A stretch of DNA of 64,000 bases from Alphaproteobacteria bacterium (GTDB taxonomy: Bacteria; Pseudomonadota; Alphaproteobacteria; Micavibrionales; Micavibrionaceae): the NCBI GenBank assembly GCA_021775965.1, contig JAJFGV010000052.1:1-64000 (forward strand), read 5' to 3'. The position numbers were made by a program, and so were the translations under genes. This document shows, in pieces, positions 28,214-37,795 of the stretch. Below the pieces are notes generated by a model that was not told where the DNA came from, searched no databases, and saw nothing but the letters and a program-made list of their open reading frames with translations. Each line of letters begins with the position of its first letter. Position 1 is the first letter of the stretch.

Positions 28214-29089
28214 ATGCGTATTACAGATTTTGATATCTATAAGGATCTATTGAAAAAAAGCTCCGGGCTGGTTCTAAGCCAGGATAAGTCCTATTTGCTT
28301 GAATCCCGGCTTGGCCCCGTTGCCAAAAAATGGGAATTTGCTTCCCTCGAAGCGATGACGGTAGCCCTACAAGCCGTTCCTGACAAAAAACTCGTCAATG
28401 ACATTATCGAGGCTATGACGACAAATGAAACATCTTTCTTCCGCGACATGAAACCATTTGATCTTTTCAGGGATACTGTCCTGCCATACATGCTTAAAAA
28501 CCGTGTCAATCAACGTAAGATTAAAATCTGGTGCGCTGCCGCCTCCAGCGGGCAAGAGCCCTACTCCCTGGCTATGATTACCAAAGAACAGGGCTCGGTC
28601 TTTTCCGGCTGGGACATTAGCGTCAAGGCCACCGACATTTCAAACGACATTCTTGATCAGGCCCGCAACGGCGTTTATTCACAATTCGAAGTGCAACGTG
28701 GCCTGCCCATCACCATGCTCATGAAATATTTTACGCAGGAGGATGAAAAATGGCGCATGAATGATGACATCAAGAAAATGATCAAGTTCGATTATTTCAA
28801 CCTTCTTGATAGCCTGACCCCCCTTGGAACCTTCGACATCATATTCTGCCGCAATGTGCTGATTTACTTTGATGAGGAAACCAAGGCACAAATTTTTGAA
28901 AAAATGTCCAAAATCATAGCCCCGGACGGTTTTTTATTCCTGGGTGGCGCGGAAACCGTGTTGGGTATAACTGATACCTTCAAGCCGGTTAAGGACAAGC
29001 GTGGGCTTTATGTCCCCAAAGACAGCCAATATGGCGAAGAATCGGCAGAAAATGAAGCCCCCAAGGGCACGCAAGCTATTGCACAATAG
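28214..29089 (+). CDS. cheR: Chemoreceptor methyltransferase CheR
   Basis: A 291-residue SAM-dependent methyltransferase acting on receptor glutamates. Seen: MTTNETSFFRD (NETxFFRD active-site motif), IKIWCAAASSGQEPYSLAM (SAM-binding glycine loop), KATDISNDILDQAR, FDIIFCRNVLIYFD and a C-terminal GFLFLGGAETVLG. The C-terminal 20 residues are acidic and polar and may dock on other Che proteins. Last gene of the che unit; no clear terminator follows. Confidence 0.95.
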   Translation: MRITDFDIYKDLLKKSSGLVLSQDKSYLLESRLGPVAKKWEFASLEAMTVALQAVPDKKLVNDIIEAMTTNETSFFRDMKPFDLFRDTVLPYMLKNRVNQRKIKIWCAAASSGQEPYSLAMITKEQGSVFSGWDISVKATDISNDILDQARNGVYSQFEVQRGLPITMLMKYFTQEDEKWRMNDDIKKMIKFDYFNLLDSLTPLGTFDIIFCRNVLIYFDEETKAQIFEKMSKIIAPDGFLFLGGAETVLGITDTFKPVKDKRGLYVPKDSQYGEESAENEAPKGTQAIAQ

Positions 29090-29138
29090 ACCATTTCCGC
29101 TTAAAAACCTTCTATAGGAAACCAACAAGGGCTTTTTC

Positions 29139-30743
29139 ATGAGCGATAACAAAATTCGTGACCCGCGTGAGATTAAAATCAAACGCGCTATAATCTCTGT
29201 TTCCGACAAGGATGGCATCGAGGATTTTGCCCGCAAGCTCCATGAATTCGGCGTGGAAATTCTCTCCACCGGCGGCACTGCCTCCATGCTCGAGGAAGCC
29301 GGCATTCCAGTTAAGGATGTTTCCGCCCATACCGGCTTTCCTGAAATTATGGATGGACGGGTTAAAACCCTGCACCCAAAAATCCATGGCGGTATCCTGG
29401 CAAAGCGTGATAATGAATCTCACCGCAAAGCCATGGAAGAACATGGTATCGATGATATCGACATGATTGTCGTCAATCTCTATCCTTTTGCCGAAACCAT
29501 GAACAGTGATGCCGATTTTGCCACCTGCATAGAAAACATCGATATCGGCGGCCCGAGCATGCTGCGCGCCGCGGCTAAAAATCATGACTTTGTTGCTGTT
29601 GTCACCGATCCCCAGGATTACGAAGAGGTTCTCACTGAACTAAAAGAGCATGACGGTGCCCTCACCTATCCTTTGCGCCAAAAGCTGGCCGCCCATGCTT
29701 TTGCGCTGACCGCTACCTATGATTCCAATATCGCCAGCTGGTTTGCAACGCAAACAAAAGAAAATTACCCCTTGCGCATCAGCTTCTCCGGTACGCTAAA
29801 ACAAACCTTGCGTTACGGCGAAAACCCACATCAAAGCGCTGCGCTTTATCTGGCTGACGGCAGCCGCCGCCCCGGTGCTGCCCGTGCCAACCAGGTGCAG
29901 GGGAAAGAACTCTCCTACAACAACCTCAATGACACCAACGCAGCCTTTGAACTGGTTTCAGAATTTGAAGAACCGGCCGTGGCAATTATTAAGCACGCCA
30001 ATCCTTGCGGCGTTGCGACAGCTGGCAATACGCTCGATGCCTATAAACACGCGCTGCAATGCGACCCGGTCAGCGCCTTTGGCGGCATTATTGCTCTCAA
30101 CCAGCCCCTTACAAAAGACACGGCTGAAGCCATTATCCAGGGATTCGTCGAGGTAATTATTGCACCCTCCATTGATGCGCAGGCGATAGAAGTCCTCAAG
30201 AAGAAAGATAAAATTCGTGTTCTGACCACCGGCACCATGCCGGACATGGAACAGATGCGGCGGCAGGTGACACGCATCGCCGGCGGTCTGCTGGTGCAGG
30301 ATCACGACATCGGCAGTGTCGACAACGAAACCCTGAAAGTCGTCACAGACCGCGAGCCAACAAAACACGAAATGGCGGATATGCTCTTTGCCTTTAAAGT
30401 CGCCAAGCATGTGAAATCAAATGCTATCGTCTACGCCAAGGGCAATGCCACCGTGGGCATTGGCGCCGGACAAATGAGCCGCATTGATTCCGCGCGCATC
30501 GCCGCACAAAAAGCCAAAGACGCCGCCACCGAGATTGGCTATGACGAGCCACTCACCAAAGGCTCTGTTGTCGCGTCCGATGCGTTCTTTCCTTTCGCCG
30601 ATGGTTTGATCGCCGCCGCCGAAGCCGGTGTAACAGCTGTCATTCAACCCGGCGGCTCTATCCGCGATGAAGAAGTAATCGAAGCCGCCAATGAACGCGG
30701 CCTCGCCATGGTGTTCACAGGCATCAGGCATTTCAGACACTAA
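29139..30743 (+). CDS. purH: Bifunctional AICAR transformylase / IMP cyclohydrolase
   Basis: A 534-residue cytosolic enzyme for the last two steps of de novo IMP synthesis. The N-terminal MGS-like cyclohydrolase domain has [18 protein letters not shown] and [15 protein letters not shown]; the C-terminal transformylase domain has [38 protein letters not shown] and [10 protein letters not shown]. Standard length. AAGGGC precedes the ATG. A palindromic repeat about 20 nt downstream may end its transcript. Confidence 0.96.
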   Translation: MSDNKIRDPREIKIKRAIISVSDKDGIEDFARKLHEFGVEILSTGGTASMLEEAGIPVKDVSAHTGFPEIMDGRVKTLHPKIHGGILAKRDNESHRKAMEEHGIDDIDMIVVNLYPFAETMNSDADFATCIENIDIGGPSMLRAAAKNHDFVAVVTDPQDYEEVLTELKEHDGALTYPLRQKLAAHAFALTATYDSNIASWFATQTKENYPLRISFSGTLKQTLRYGENPHQSAALYLADGSRRPGAARANQVQGKELSYNNLNDTNAAFELVSEFEEPAVAIIKHANPCGVATAGNTLDAYKHALQCDPVSAFGGIIALNQPLTKDTAEAIIQGFVEVIIAPSIDAQAIEVLKKKDKIRVLTTGTMPDMEQMRRQVTRIAGGLLVQDHDIGSVDNETLKVVTDREPTKHEMADMLFAFKVAKHVKSNAIVYAKGNATVGIGAGQMSRIDSARIAAQKAKDAATEIGYDEPLTKGSVVASDAFFPFADGLIAAAEAGVTAVIQPGGSIRDEEVIEAANERGLAMVFTGIRHFRH

Positions 30744-30764
30744 AAAACCACAAACACCCCCTCC

Positions 30765-30814
30765 CGTCATCCCCGCGGTCTGCCGTTAGGCAGACTTAAA
30801 CGGCGGGGATCCAG
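30765..30814. repeat. REP-like palindromic element after purH
   Basis: An inner perfect hairpin GTCTGCC-GTTA-GGCAGAC (30778-30795) sits inside outer arms CCCCG and CGGGG, bounded by GTCAT and ATCCAG. It resembles the extragenic palindromes widespread in proteobacteria and could also stop transcription from purH. Confidence 0.7.
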
Positions 30815-30829
30815 AAAGTGCGCAGCTCC

Positions 30830-30845
30830 TTAACCTTTCGTTAAC
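30830..30845 (+). promoter_or_regulatory. CtrA-type binding site
   Basis: TTAA-CCTTTCG-TTAAC matches the CtrA consensus TTAA-N7-TTAA exactly; the two half sites extend to a direct repeat of TTAACC. It lies about 50 bp upstream of the predicted start of transcription for the accessory locus. ChpT in the same window supports the presence of a CtrA pathway. Confidence 0.5.
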
Positions 30846-30854
30846 CATAAAAAT

Positions 30855-30884
30855 TTGCATTGGTCCTGTGTTTTCAGGTACAAT
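30855..30884 (+). promoter_or_regulatory. Candidate promoter of the accessory locus
   Basis: TTGCAT (30855-30860), 18-nt spacer, TACAAT (30879-30884). The same TTGCAT-N18-TAnAAT form recurs at 37720 inside this locus. Confidence 0.5.
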
Positions 30885-30943
30885 GCCCTTAACTAATAAA
30901 AAAACTACAGTAATTATAAAAACGGTAATGGTGTAATAAGGGT

Positions 30944-31057
30944 ATGAAATCACTACATAAATCAGGATTATTCCGTCTGGATTTTGGAACAGTTTTAGGG
31001 CTGTTTTCGTCTGCTCTTTTGATCGCCTTACCCATGGAGAAAAAATCATGGGACTAG
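30944..31057 (+). CDS. Candidate 37-aa small membrane peptide
   Basis: A 37-codon ORF with a basic N-terminus (KSLHKSGLFR) and one hydrophobic segment (FGTVLGLFSSALLIALPM). It begins about 55 nt after the predicted promoter and its last 10 nt overlap the start of the 232-residue protein gene, an arrangement suited to translational coupling. AAGGGT lies immediately before the ATG, closer than ideal, so translation is uncertain. No homologue recognised. Confidence 0.35.
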   Translation: MKSLHKSGLFRLDFGTVLGLFSSALLIALPMEKKSWD

Positions 31058-31746
31058 CAGCAGCAGGAGCATTGGCAGGTACGGCCGCAAGAACCAGCCT
31101 CATAGGATGGCTGGGCAGTATTTTTTTCAAAACCTTATGGAATCACAAGGGAAAAGCCGCAATCGCAGCCGTGGCAGTAGATAAGATGGCAAACGATGGC
31201 AATTTAATAGTAAATCCTTCCTTGGAAAAAGGCGGAGAAATTTTAGAGGGCGGACTCAGCAAAGTAGCTAAAGACACTTTCGGTTTTGACCTCACGAAAA
31301 TAAAAGAGATGGATATCAGCGAAATGCTGAATGAATTTTTGAAATTTATAAAAGAAAACTTTGGAAATACCGGCTCCCTTATTGCCGGTGGGGCCACACT
31401 GCTAACCATGTTAGGAGCCAATGGTGGAATACTCTGGAAGACATCAATCGGTCTGGGAGCAGGAATAGCAACCTATGCTGGCCTGAAGCTCGCCTTTCCT
31501 CAAATGTTTAACAGTCTTGCAAGCGACAAAAAACATGATTTGACACATGAATCCACATTAGAAAGAACCGGCAACGAACAGACAATAGAAAAATCTGAAG
31601 CAACAGAAGCCGTTGCCCTAAAGAAAGGGCTAGCATTAAATTTTGAAGAGACGAACAGGATCAAAGTAGAACCTGTCACAAAAGCAAAGCAAGAGACAAC
31701 GGAAATAGGCTCAAGCCCAGAACATGATGAACTCAACCACGATTAA
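31048..31746 (+). CDS. Membrane-associated hypothetical protein of accessory locus
   Basis: A 232-residue protein without a classical signal peptide. The N-terminus is Ala/Gly-rich and weakly hydrophobic (GLAAAGALAGTAARTSLIG), the middle is helical and charged, and residues about 110-155 form a hydrophobic hairpin (LIAGGATLLTMLGANGG, then TSIGLGAGIATYAGLKLAF) followed by a 75-residue polar tail rich in Lys, Glu and Thr. GGAG precedes the ATG. The hairpin-plus-polar-tail ending is also found in the giant protein encoded next, which suggests both sit in the same membrane assembly. Function unknown. Confidence 0.7.
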   Translation: MGLAAAGALAGTAARTSLIGWLGSIFFKTLWNHKGKAAIAAVAVDKMANDGNLIVNPSLEKGGEILEGGLSKVAKDTFGFDLTKIKEMDISEMLNEFLKFIKENFGNTGSLIAGGATLLTMLGANGGILWKTSIGLGAGIATYAGLKLAFPQMFNSLASDKKHDLTHESTLERTGNEQTIEKSEATEAVALKKGLALNFEETNRIKVEPVTKAKQETTEIGSSPEHDELNHD

Positions 31747-31900
31747 CTGACATAAGGAATAAACAAAGACCATATAAAAACAAAAAACGATAAAAAAACA
31801 AAACGTGCCGCAAAATAAAAAAGAGCACAAACATAAAAAATAGAACCGTAAAAATACGGACAAACGGTAAACGAGGTAATAGAGAAAAGGTGTGTATCCC
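31747..31900 (+). other. A-rich leader of the giant gene
   Basis: This 154-nt gap has runs of A on the top strand and very few T. It contains one perfect hairpin CCGTA-AAAA-TACGG (31847-31860) and ends in AGAGAAAAGG before the ATG. No ORF or promoter was found; it looks like an unstructured mRNA leader that could favour ribosome loading. Confidence 0.4.
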
Positions 31901-34900
31901 ATGGCGGATAATGACGAAATAACAAAGACAGGACCATTGCGCCCCGACGCAAAGGAGCGCTTACGCGCTGACGGCCTGGCCGATCAGGCAAAGGAAATCG
32001 CCGCGCCCGCACAGTATGATTTTTGGAACAAAGCTGCTGAAAAAGCAGAAGAAGCCAACAAGTCTGGCAAAAAATACCATGTCTACGACCATGCTGTATT
32101 CAAAGATGAATACAAAGAAAAGGACATGCTCAAAAATGATTCCTTCCTTCACGCCTCCGAAGTTCTCTACGACAAAGACCACGGTCAAGGCGCCTGGGAT
32201 AAGAAAGTATCCGAAGAAGGCTGGAGCCCTGAACAAGCGCGCACAGAACTTGCCGACGAGGGCGTTACCTATATCAGTGAATTCAATTATCAAATGTACG
32301 ACGCCGCAGAAGTCGCCCTCACCATAGACAAATGGAAGCCAGAGCAGCAAATCGCCATGCTCTACATGATGCAATCCTATGATCATAAGAATATATCAGT
32401 AGACGGTTTTGGCCGCGGCATCCGCGATACCTTCACCGACCCGGTCAATCTGGGCATGATCGCCGCCGGATTCGGCCTTGCCGCCTTTACCGGCGGCGGC
32501 AGCTTGGCACTCATGGCAGCAGGCCTTGCCGGTCGCACCGGCTTAACCAAAATCGGCTCTTCTGTTTTTGGACAATTTTTAAAAAAGTCAGTCGAAAAAA
32601 TTGTCCTCAAGGAAACCAGACAAAAAATCGGCCAGGCCATCACGGCAAAAGTATCGGAAAAAGCCCTTGAAAAAGGCGTCATGGGCGCGGTTGCCAGAAC
32701 CGGCATTCAGGTCGGCAAGGCCGCCACAAGCGATTACGCCAAACGTGCCGGCCGGATCGGCCTGGCTGAAGGAGCGATCAGCAACTATGCCATAGACCGT
32801 TACTCCATCTACGGCGTTGAAGAATCCGCAGGATTTTCGAATGAATACGGCTTCATGCGCGGCGCTCTTGCAGCGGGCGGCGGTGCTGGTTTTGGCTGGG
32901 GCATGGGTCGCGGCTTTCCCGGCCTTGGCGGTTTGGGCCGCGGCTTAAGAACAGAATGGAACAACAGCATCAGACCAGCCTTCAGCAACCTCGCCGACAG
33001 TATATTTCCAACCCGGATGACACAGCCTCTGGGGAATGAAATGGGCGCTATTCCACTGGGCCCGAGTGGGGCGAAAAGAAAGCCACTACGGCCATCCGAT
33101 ATGTCGAAGGAGGAGCTGGAAAAATTTTTGAGAGAAGAACCGAATGCGAAAGTAGTTGGCGACGAATTTATCTTCGACATGGGCGGCGGGAGTGCAACAA
33201 GCACACCGCCCGGACCGGCACCCACAGGCCCCCTACCTCCGATCTCTCCACGATGGAGTCCGCCAACTGTTGTTAAAAACAAAATTTTATTTAGAGGGCA
33301 GCAGGGAAAAGCGTTTGAAATTCCAATCATAAGCCAAACCAAACGGCTTGTTCATTTCACGCAGCATCTGGCAGTTAACTATAAAACCCATATGTCCCGG
33401 ATATTTGATGGAAACGATTCCGTCATGGCCAAAGGAGAAAGCATTTCTCAAGAGCTGGGCGATGTTGCCAAAAATTTAGGCAATGGCTCTATGTCTAGAA
33501 CAAATGCCGAAACCCGCGTAGCAGATCTTGAAACCGCATATGATGATGTGGCAAGAGAATTTCAGGGTGAAATTTCAGGATTAAAAGGAAAACTGAAAGA
33601 AATTCAGGATCGGCTCGGCTCCAAAGAAGTTGAAAAAGCACGAAGCGAATTACAAGAAGCTCAGGAGCAGCTGTCTGATCTCAAATCAAACAAGGCGCTA
33701 AAAGCTGATATTATAAGGCAAAACACAGAAATTGACAGGTTAAAAGAAAATCTGAATCAGGCAGAAATCAATGATGGGGGAAACTCGATTAAGCCAAAAG
33801 AGCCTGGCTTTGGACGGTTAAAATACTGGGCGCATGTTCCCTTTCAAAAAGTGACCAATGAAGAAATAACGTATTATAGGGAATTGCAAAAACTGGTTGA
33901 AAAACAGGTCAGAAAAGTTGAACGAAGATCACAAATCTCACACGCCGCTTTCAAAAACAGAACAAGAAAAATAAAAGCAGATATTAACAACAGTGTAAGT
34001 GTAAGCAATGCTGATTTATCTGCCCGCATACAATCCGCTGCTGACGCCTTAAAAAATGGCGTTAAAAAAACACAGGACCTTGTCGGGCACAACGATCATA
34101 CAACGGATCCCATGACAATTATCATGCGTGATACAGAATCGAAGAGTAAGCGAGGCAGAATATTTACCTTCAAGGATCAAATTTATCAGATTATTGACGA
34201 TGGTGCAGAACAAGAACGTGAAAGATTTTTACGATCCATCAGAGAAAAACTTGTTAATCCACATAAACGCTTAACCGAAATCGTGCGTAGCATGGCGCGT
34301 GACCACCCAGACAACGCCGAAGCGCTCACCATGGATCTAGAAGATTTTCGATTCTCAAGGCTGACGGGCGACACGACAGCCGATAGTAAAACTATGGGTC
34401 ATCTTCTTTTGACTGGATACAGTACCGGAAATGAACATGAGTATCTTTATGCTTTAAGACATTTCTTCTATGCCATGGGGAGAGACCCCAGAATTAAATA
34501 CGCCACCGCTATCGATAAGAATGAATATTTTCCAAGTGAAACTGTCGCTTATATGAATGAAAAACGCGAAGCAGCTTTAGGCAAGGGGGTGACGCTAGCA
34601 GACGACCACCATTTTAACGCCTATGTCAAAAGAATAGAAGACATGGGTGCAAAAGAAGGAACCGGCCACAGTCCGGAACCCGTCTGGTACGCTTTCATGC
34701 CTAACTTCCTTGGCTTTGGCAGCGCTATGCGGGCACAACGAGAGATTTACCAGAGATCCACAATGATGGCACGTTATTCAATCCGCTTCCGCTACGCCGA
34801 TCTCGTTGCCACACCCGGAACGGTACATTATCGCGACAACAGAATTTGGGGCCCGATTAAAAGTTATTTTAAAAGGCAATTTGACCTGGACTATCTTTCC

Positions 34901-37147
34901 GGCAAGGCCATTGACAGCGTAGAAACAAAGAAAAATAAAATAACAGCCCGTAAAAACCCCACGGATAACAAACGGGACTATACCCAAAACTGGAAATATG
35001 CCTTCAAAGAAAGGACAGGGAATTACCAAGGGCTACGTCGTGTTGGAACAGCAATAAGTCGCTTCCCCCTTATTGCATGGCCTGCAAAACTTACCATGAC
35101 GCCACTATATCCCGGGTATCTTATATCAAAGAATCTGGTGATGAATAAGTATTTTGGCTACTCAACAGCTGGGCTTGCATTGGGTGGAGGAATTTTAACA
35201 GGGGTAGAGGAACTTGCCGAATATAAATTTGGCGAAGAGAACAAATCGAGCTTGTGGTTCAATGATAAAGGCGAACTTATTATCCCCGGCACAAATATTG
35301 ATGTTGATCTAGGATCACGCGCAGCAGGACTTGCGATCCAAATAGCTGATACTGCTCTTAAACCTATGGAATGGGGTGCTGGCACTGTTGAATGGGCTGG
35401 AGAAAAAGCTTTTGGCTGGAAAGGTATATACAATAGCGGCATTACATCAGACGTCTTTAGCCTGGATGAAAATGCGCTTTCACCTCTCAATTGGGCAGGA
35501 GGTCAAACACAACCCTTTCTTAATCTAGCCGAATGGAATGCAGGAAACCATCCCCCGATCGCCGGAAAATATACCCCATTTGGAGACCGAGGAGCCGACG
35601 ACTACAACCCCGAAACCCCCGAGGACGAAGCCGCACAAGACGGTGGTGGCGAACCCACCGATGAGGAAAAAGAAGAGATCGAAAAGAAAGAAAAAGTTGT
35701 TAAAGATTTTGAAGATAAGGGCTTGGACAATCTGACTGACGATGAAACCCTGACATACATAAAAACAAAAGAAGAGCTTGATAAAGCCAAATCAGACGGC
35801 GGCACAAAAGGCAAGAAAACCACCAAAGATGACGAGGCCACTCCCGCTGACACTCTGGCGCAACTGATCGACGTCCTTAAAAAGGGAAAAACGGTTGTAG
35901 GGAAGTACAATATCGACGGCAAGACTGACTTTCTGAAAGAGATAGACGAGTCTATCGCCGCCCTTGAAAACAATCCCAACGCCACAGCGAAACAAACAGC
36001 AGGGGATATCAAAGTAAAGATTGATAATATCAAAGGCAATGTAAACAAAACAGAAAACCTGGCAGACATCGAAGAGGCGCTCATAAGCCTCAAAAAGCAA
36101 GAAGACTACGCAATCGATCGCGAGGAAGACGCGAAAAAGCTCGAAGAAATAAAAGAAGTCCGAAAAGCGCTCCTCGAGGCAAAGGCCGACCTATTCAACA
36201 GCCCGCGTACAGCTGACGGCACATTAAAAGCGCTTAAAGATGCGTACAAGCTTACCAATGAATTGGCCTGGACTGAGGCAATGCCCTCTGAATTAAGAGA
36301 TAAGAAAAACCCGCTTTATCGCACCTTCAACAATGCATGGAGCGTCGTTACAATCGGCGGCGGCGAGATGATTGGTAAAGGCAAATCAAGACTGAAACGC
36401 ATCTGGGACGGCAAAGAAGGTGCCACATCACAAAGCGTTGTAAAATGGGGTGGCGGTATCCTTGCCGCTATTATCATGGTGAAAACCGTCGGGAAAATGA
36501 TCCCCGACTGGCCGGTTATCGGTACATTAATGAGAATTGCGCTCTTTGTTGGTTCCGTATGGGCTGCCGTCAAACTCATGGAAAACAGCATGAACACCAA
36601 AGCCGCCATTCAGCACAGCAGACAAAACGCACGCGACAAGCAAGCTGTCCTGACGGCTAGTAATGTACCAAATAACGGCACAACCGCAAGCATGACCAAT
36701 AGTACCACCGGCGAGGTCTACGCAAAAACAATGCCGATAGAACAAAGCGCATCCGCGCAGGGTCATAAGGACGGCAGCACACCCAAATTACAAATCGCAG
36801 ACCCTGTGCAAAACGAAGTCCTGAGCGCCACGCTGAATAACGCAGGCCAATCATCCTCCCAGGCTTGTCAGGGAACTGGATGCCATTTGGACAAAAGCAA
36901 CCACGGCGGCATCGGCTTAATTGCCAGTAACAGCAACAGTGACGGCAGTGGCGGCAATAACTTGCCCCGCGAAATCACACACACTCAAAACGCCAACAAT
37001 GAGGAAATCCCCGCAGGCGCCCTCGGAATAATCCCGCACGGCGATGAAACTATACAGGAAGCAACAATCATTCCTTTTGAAAACATTCAGGCCCTTAGCA
37101 ATGAACTTGCCGCCAAGCCTGCATCCGTAGCAAAAATAGCGTCATAG
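31901..37147 (+). CDS. Giant 1748-aa protein of unknown function
   Basis: No signal peptide and no family recognised. Visible layout: an acidic/aromatic N-terminal region (1-180); a hydrophobic Gly/Ala-rich segment (about 184-212) with a second Gly-rich stretch (about 322-348); a Pro-rich linker (about 435-452); a long coiled coil (about 535-630); a basic helical middle; a hydrophobic segment around LALGGGILTGVEELAEYKFG (near 1100); an acidic Glu/Lys coiled coil (about 1235-1320); a hydrophobic hairpin (about 1516-1563, GGGILAAIIMVKTVGKMI then LMRIALFVGSVWAAVKLM); and a 185-residue Asn/Ser/Thr-rich tail with CQGTGC near 1656. ATG 31901 follows AAAAGG by 10 nt. Overall it resembles a membrane-spanning scaffold or ejected-type protein, but this is inference. 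Confidence 0.85.
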   Translation: MADNDEITKTGPLRPDAKERLRADGLADQAKEIAAPAQYDFWNKAAEKAEEANKSGKKYHVYDHAVFKDEYKEKDMLKNDSFLHASEVLYDKDHGQGAWDKKVSEEGWSPEQARTELADEGVTYISEFNYQMYDAAEVALTIDKWKPEQQIAMLYMMQSYDHKNISVDGFGRGIRDTFTDPVNLGMIAAGFGLAAFTGGGSLALMAAGLAGRTGLTKIGSSVFGQFLKKSVEKIVLKETRQKIGQAITAKVSEKALEKGVMGAVARTGIQVGKAATSDYAKRAGRIGLAEGAISNYAIDRYSIYGVEESAGFSNEYGFMRGALAAGGGAGFGWGMGRGFPGLGGLGRGLRTEWNNSIRPAFSNLADSIFPTRMTQPLGNEMGAIPLGPSGAKRKPLRPSDMSKEELEKFLREEPNAKVVGDEFIFDMGGGSATSTPPGPAPTGPLPPISPRWSPPTVVKNKILFRGQQGKAFEIPIISQTKRLVHFTQHLAVNYKTHMSRIFDGNDSVMAKGESISQELGDVAKNLGNGSMSRTNAETRVADLETAYDDVAREFQGEISGLKGKLKEIQDRLGSKEVEKARSELQEAQEQLSDLKSNKALKADIIRQNTEIDRLKENLNQAEINDGGNSIKPKEPGFGRLKYWAHVPFQKVTNEEITYYRELQKLVEKQVRKVERRSQISHAAFKNRTRKIKADINNSVSVSNADLSARIQSAADALKNGVKKTQDLVGHNDHTTDPMTIIMRDTESKSKRGRIFTFKDQIYQIIDDGAEQERERFLRSIREKLVNPHKRLTEIVRSMARDHPDNAEALTMDLEDFRFSRLTGDTTADSKTMGHLLLTGYSTGNEHEYLYALRHFFYAMGRDPRIKYATAIDKNEYFPSETVAYMNEKREAALGKGVTLADDHHFNAYVKRIEDMGAKEGTGHSPEPVWYAFMPNFLGFGSAMRAQREIYQRSTMMARYSIRFRYADLVATPGTVHYRDNRIWGPIKSYFKRQFDLDYLSGKAIDSVETKKNKITARKNPTDNKRDYTQNWKYAFKERTGNYQGLRRVGTAISRFPLIAWPAKLTMTPLYPGYLISKNLVMNKYFGYSTAGLALGGGILTGVEELAEYKFGEENKSSLWFNDKGELIIPGTNIDVDLGSRAAGLAIQIADTALKPMEWGAGTVEWAGEKAFGWKGIYNSGITSDVFSLDENALSPLNWAGGQTQPFLNLAEWNAGNHPPIAGKYTPFGDRGADDYNPETPEDEAAQDGGGEPTDEEKEEIEKKEKVVKDFEDKGLDNLTDDETLTYIKTKEELDKAKSDGGTKGKKTTKDDEATPADTLAQLIDVLKKGKTVVGKYNIDGKTDFLKEIDESIAALENNPNATAKQTAGDIKVKIDNIKGNVNKTENLADIEEALISLKKQEDYAIDREEDAKKLEEIKEVRKALLEAKADLFNSPRTADGTLKALKDAYKLTNELAWTEAMPSELRDKKNPLYRTFNNAWSVVTIGGGEMIGKGKSRLKRIWDGKEGATSQSVVKWGGGILAAIIMVKTVGKMIPDWPVIGTLMRIALFVGSVWAAVKLMENSMNTKAAIQHSRQNARDKQAVLTASNVPNNGTTASMTNSTTGEVYAKTMPIEQSASAQGHKDGSTPKLQIADPVQNEVLSATLNNAGQSSSQACQGTGCHLDKSNHGGIGLIASNSNSDGSGGNNLPREITHTQNANNEEIPAGALGIIPHGDETIQEATIIPFENIQALSNELAAKPASVAKIAS

Positions 37148-37214
37148 GACAAAGAACAATGAATATACATAAAACAAAAACAGGAATGGCTTTATCCTTA
37201 ATTGAGGGAATGGT

Positions 37215-37697
37215 ATGATTTTAACTGGGAAATATGCGCAGGAAGCGTCACTTCCCCTATCCGAGAGGGCCATTCTGGCGAGTTCGTTCATGACACAAGA
37301 TGATGCAAGCGAAAATGCAGGCGACAATGAGGGCTCCCCGAATTCTTCCGGGGGCTCCATGAAAGACGACTGGAGCTCCGGTGGAGACGCCAAACCTTTC
37401 TTTACGCCTAATGATTTTGATATCTATGTGAATAAAATTACCGGCGAGACCTATATCTTTCACGGGCCCGATCTGCCCCATAGTGTCGAGCGGCTGGAAT
37501 ATGATCCGGAAGAATACCGCGTGAATGTTGTCACAAAAGACGGGTTAAACCTCGATCTTGGCGTGAAAATTCAATGGCTGGTCCGCCCTTATTTTTCCAA
37601 AGCACGGCAAGTGTTTATCGTCAGAACCAAAAACGGCGAATCGGTTGACGGTATTGAAGTGCCGATGATTGTTAAGGGCGAAGAAGTGGATAATTAA
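37215..37697 (+). CDS. Small protein, first of a paralogous pair
   Basis: A 160-residue acidic protein. Residues 1-60 are a low-complexity Ser/Gly/Asp region; residues about 67-160 form a beta-rich domain that aligns by eye with the protein encoded at 37796. Shared positions include the DI-V start, G....IFH against G....LFH, LE, DG...DLG against NG...DVG, QVFIV against QVLMV, GE and VPMIV against IPLMI. GAGGGA lies 6 nt before the ATG, and a 19-codon ORF (37159-37218) ends on the start codon in ATGA overlap. No signal peptide, no known family. Confidence 0.75.
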   Translation: MILTGKYAQEASLPLSERAILASSFMTQDDASENAGDNEGSPNSSGGSMKDDWSSGGDAKPFFTPNDFDIYVNKITGETYIFHGPDLPHSVERLEYDPEEYRVNVVTKDGLNLDLGVKIQWLVRPYFSKARQVFIVRTKNGESVDGIEVPMIVKGEEVDN

Positions 37698-37719
37698 AGC
37701 AAAAAACCATGTCGGAATT

Positions 37720-37749
37720 TTGCATGAAACAAAGACAATATGTTAGAAT
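37720..37749 (+). promoter_or_regulatory. Candidate internal promoter for the second paralogue
   Basis: TTGCAT (37720-37725), 18-nt spacer, TAGAAT (37744-37749), the same pattern as at 30855. It gives the second paralogue and the 51-aa peptide an independent start. Confidence 0.45.
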
Positions 37750-37795
37750 ATATAAGTAAATATAAGGGTGTTCATCAAGGAAATACGGGATTATA

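Noticed and set aside
32809-33342. Minus-strand 177-codon ORF in the giant gene
   Set aside because: It is the antisense reading of a Gly-rich, GC-rich part of the giant gene and has no ribosome site or family.
31901-37147. Giant protein as phage tape measure or adhesin
   Set aside because: No phage structural genes nearby, no signal peptide and no tandem repeats typical of adhesins.
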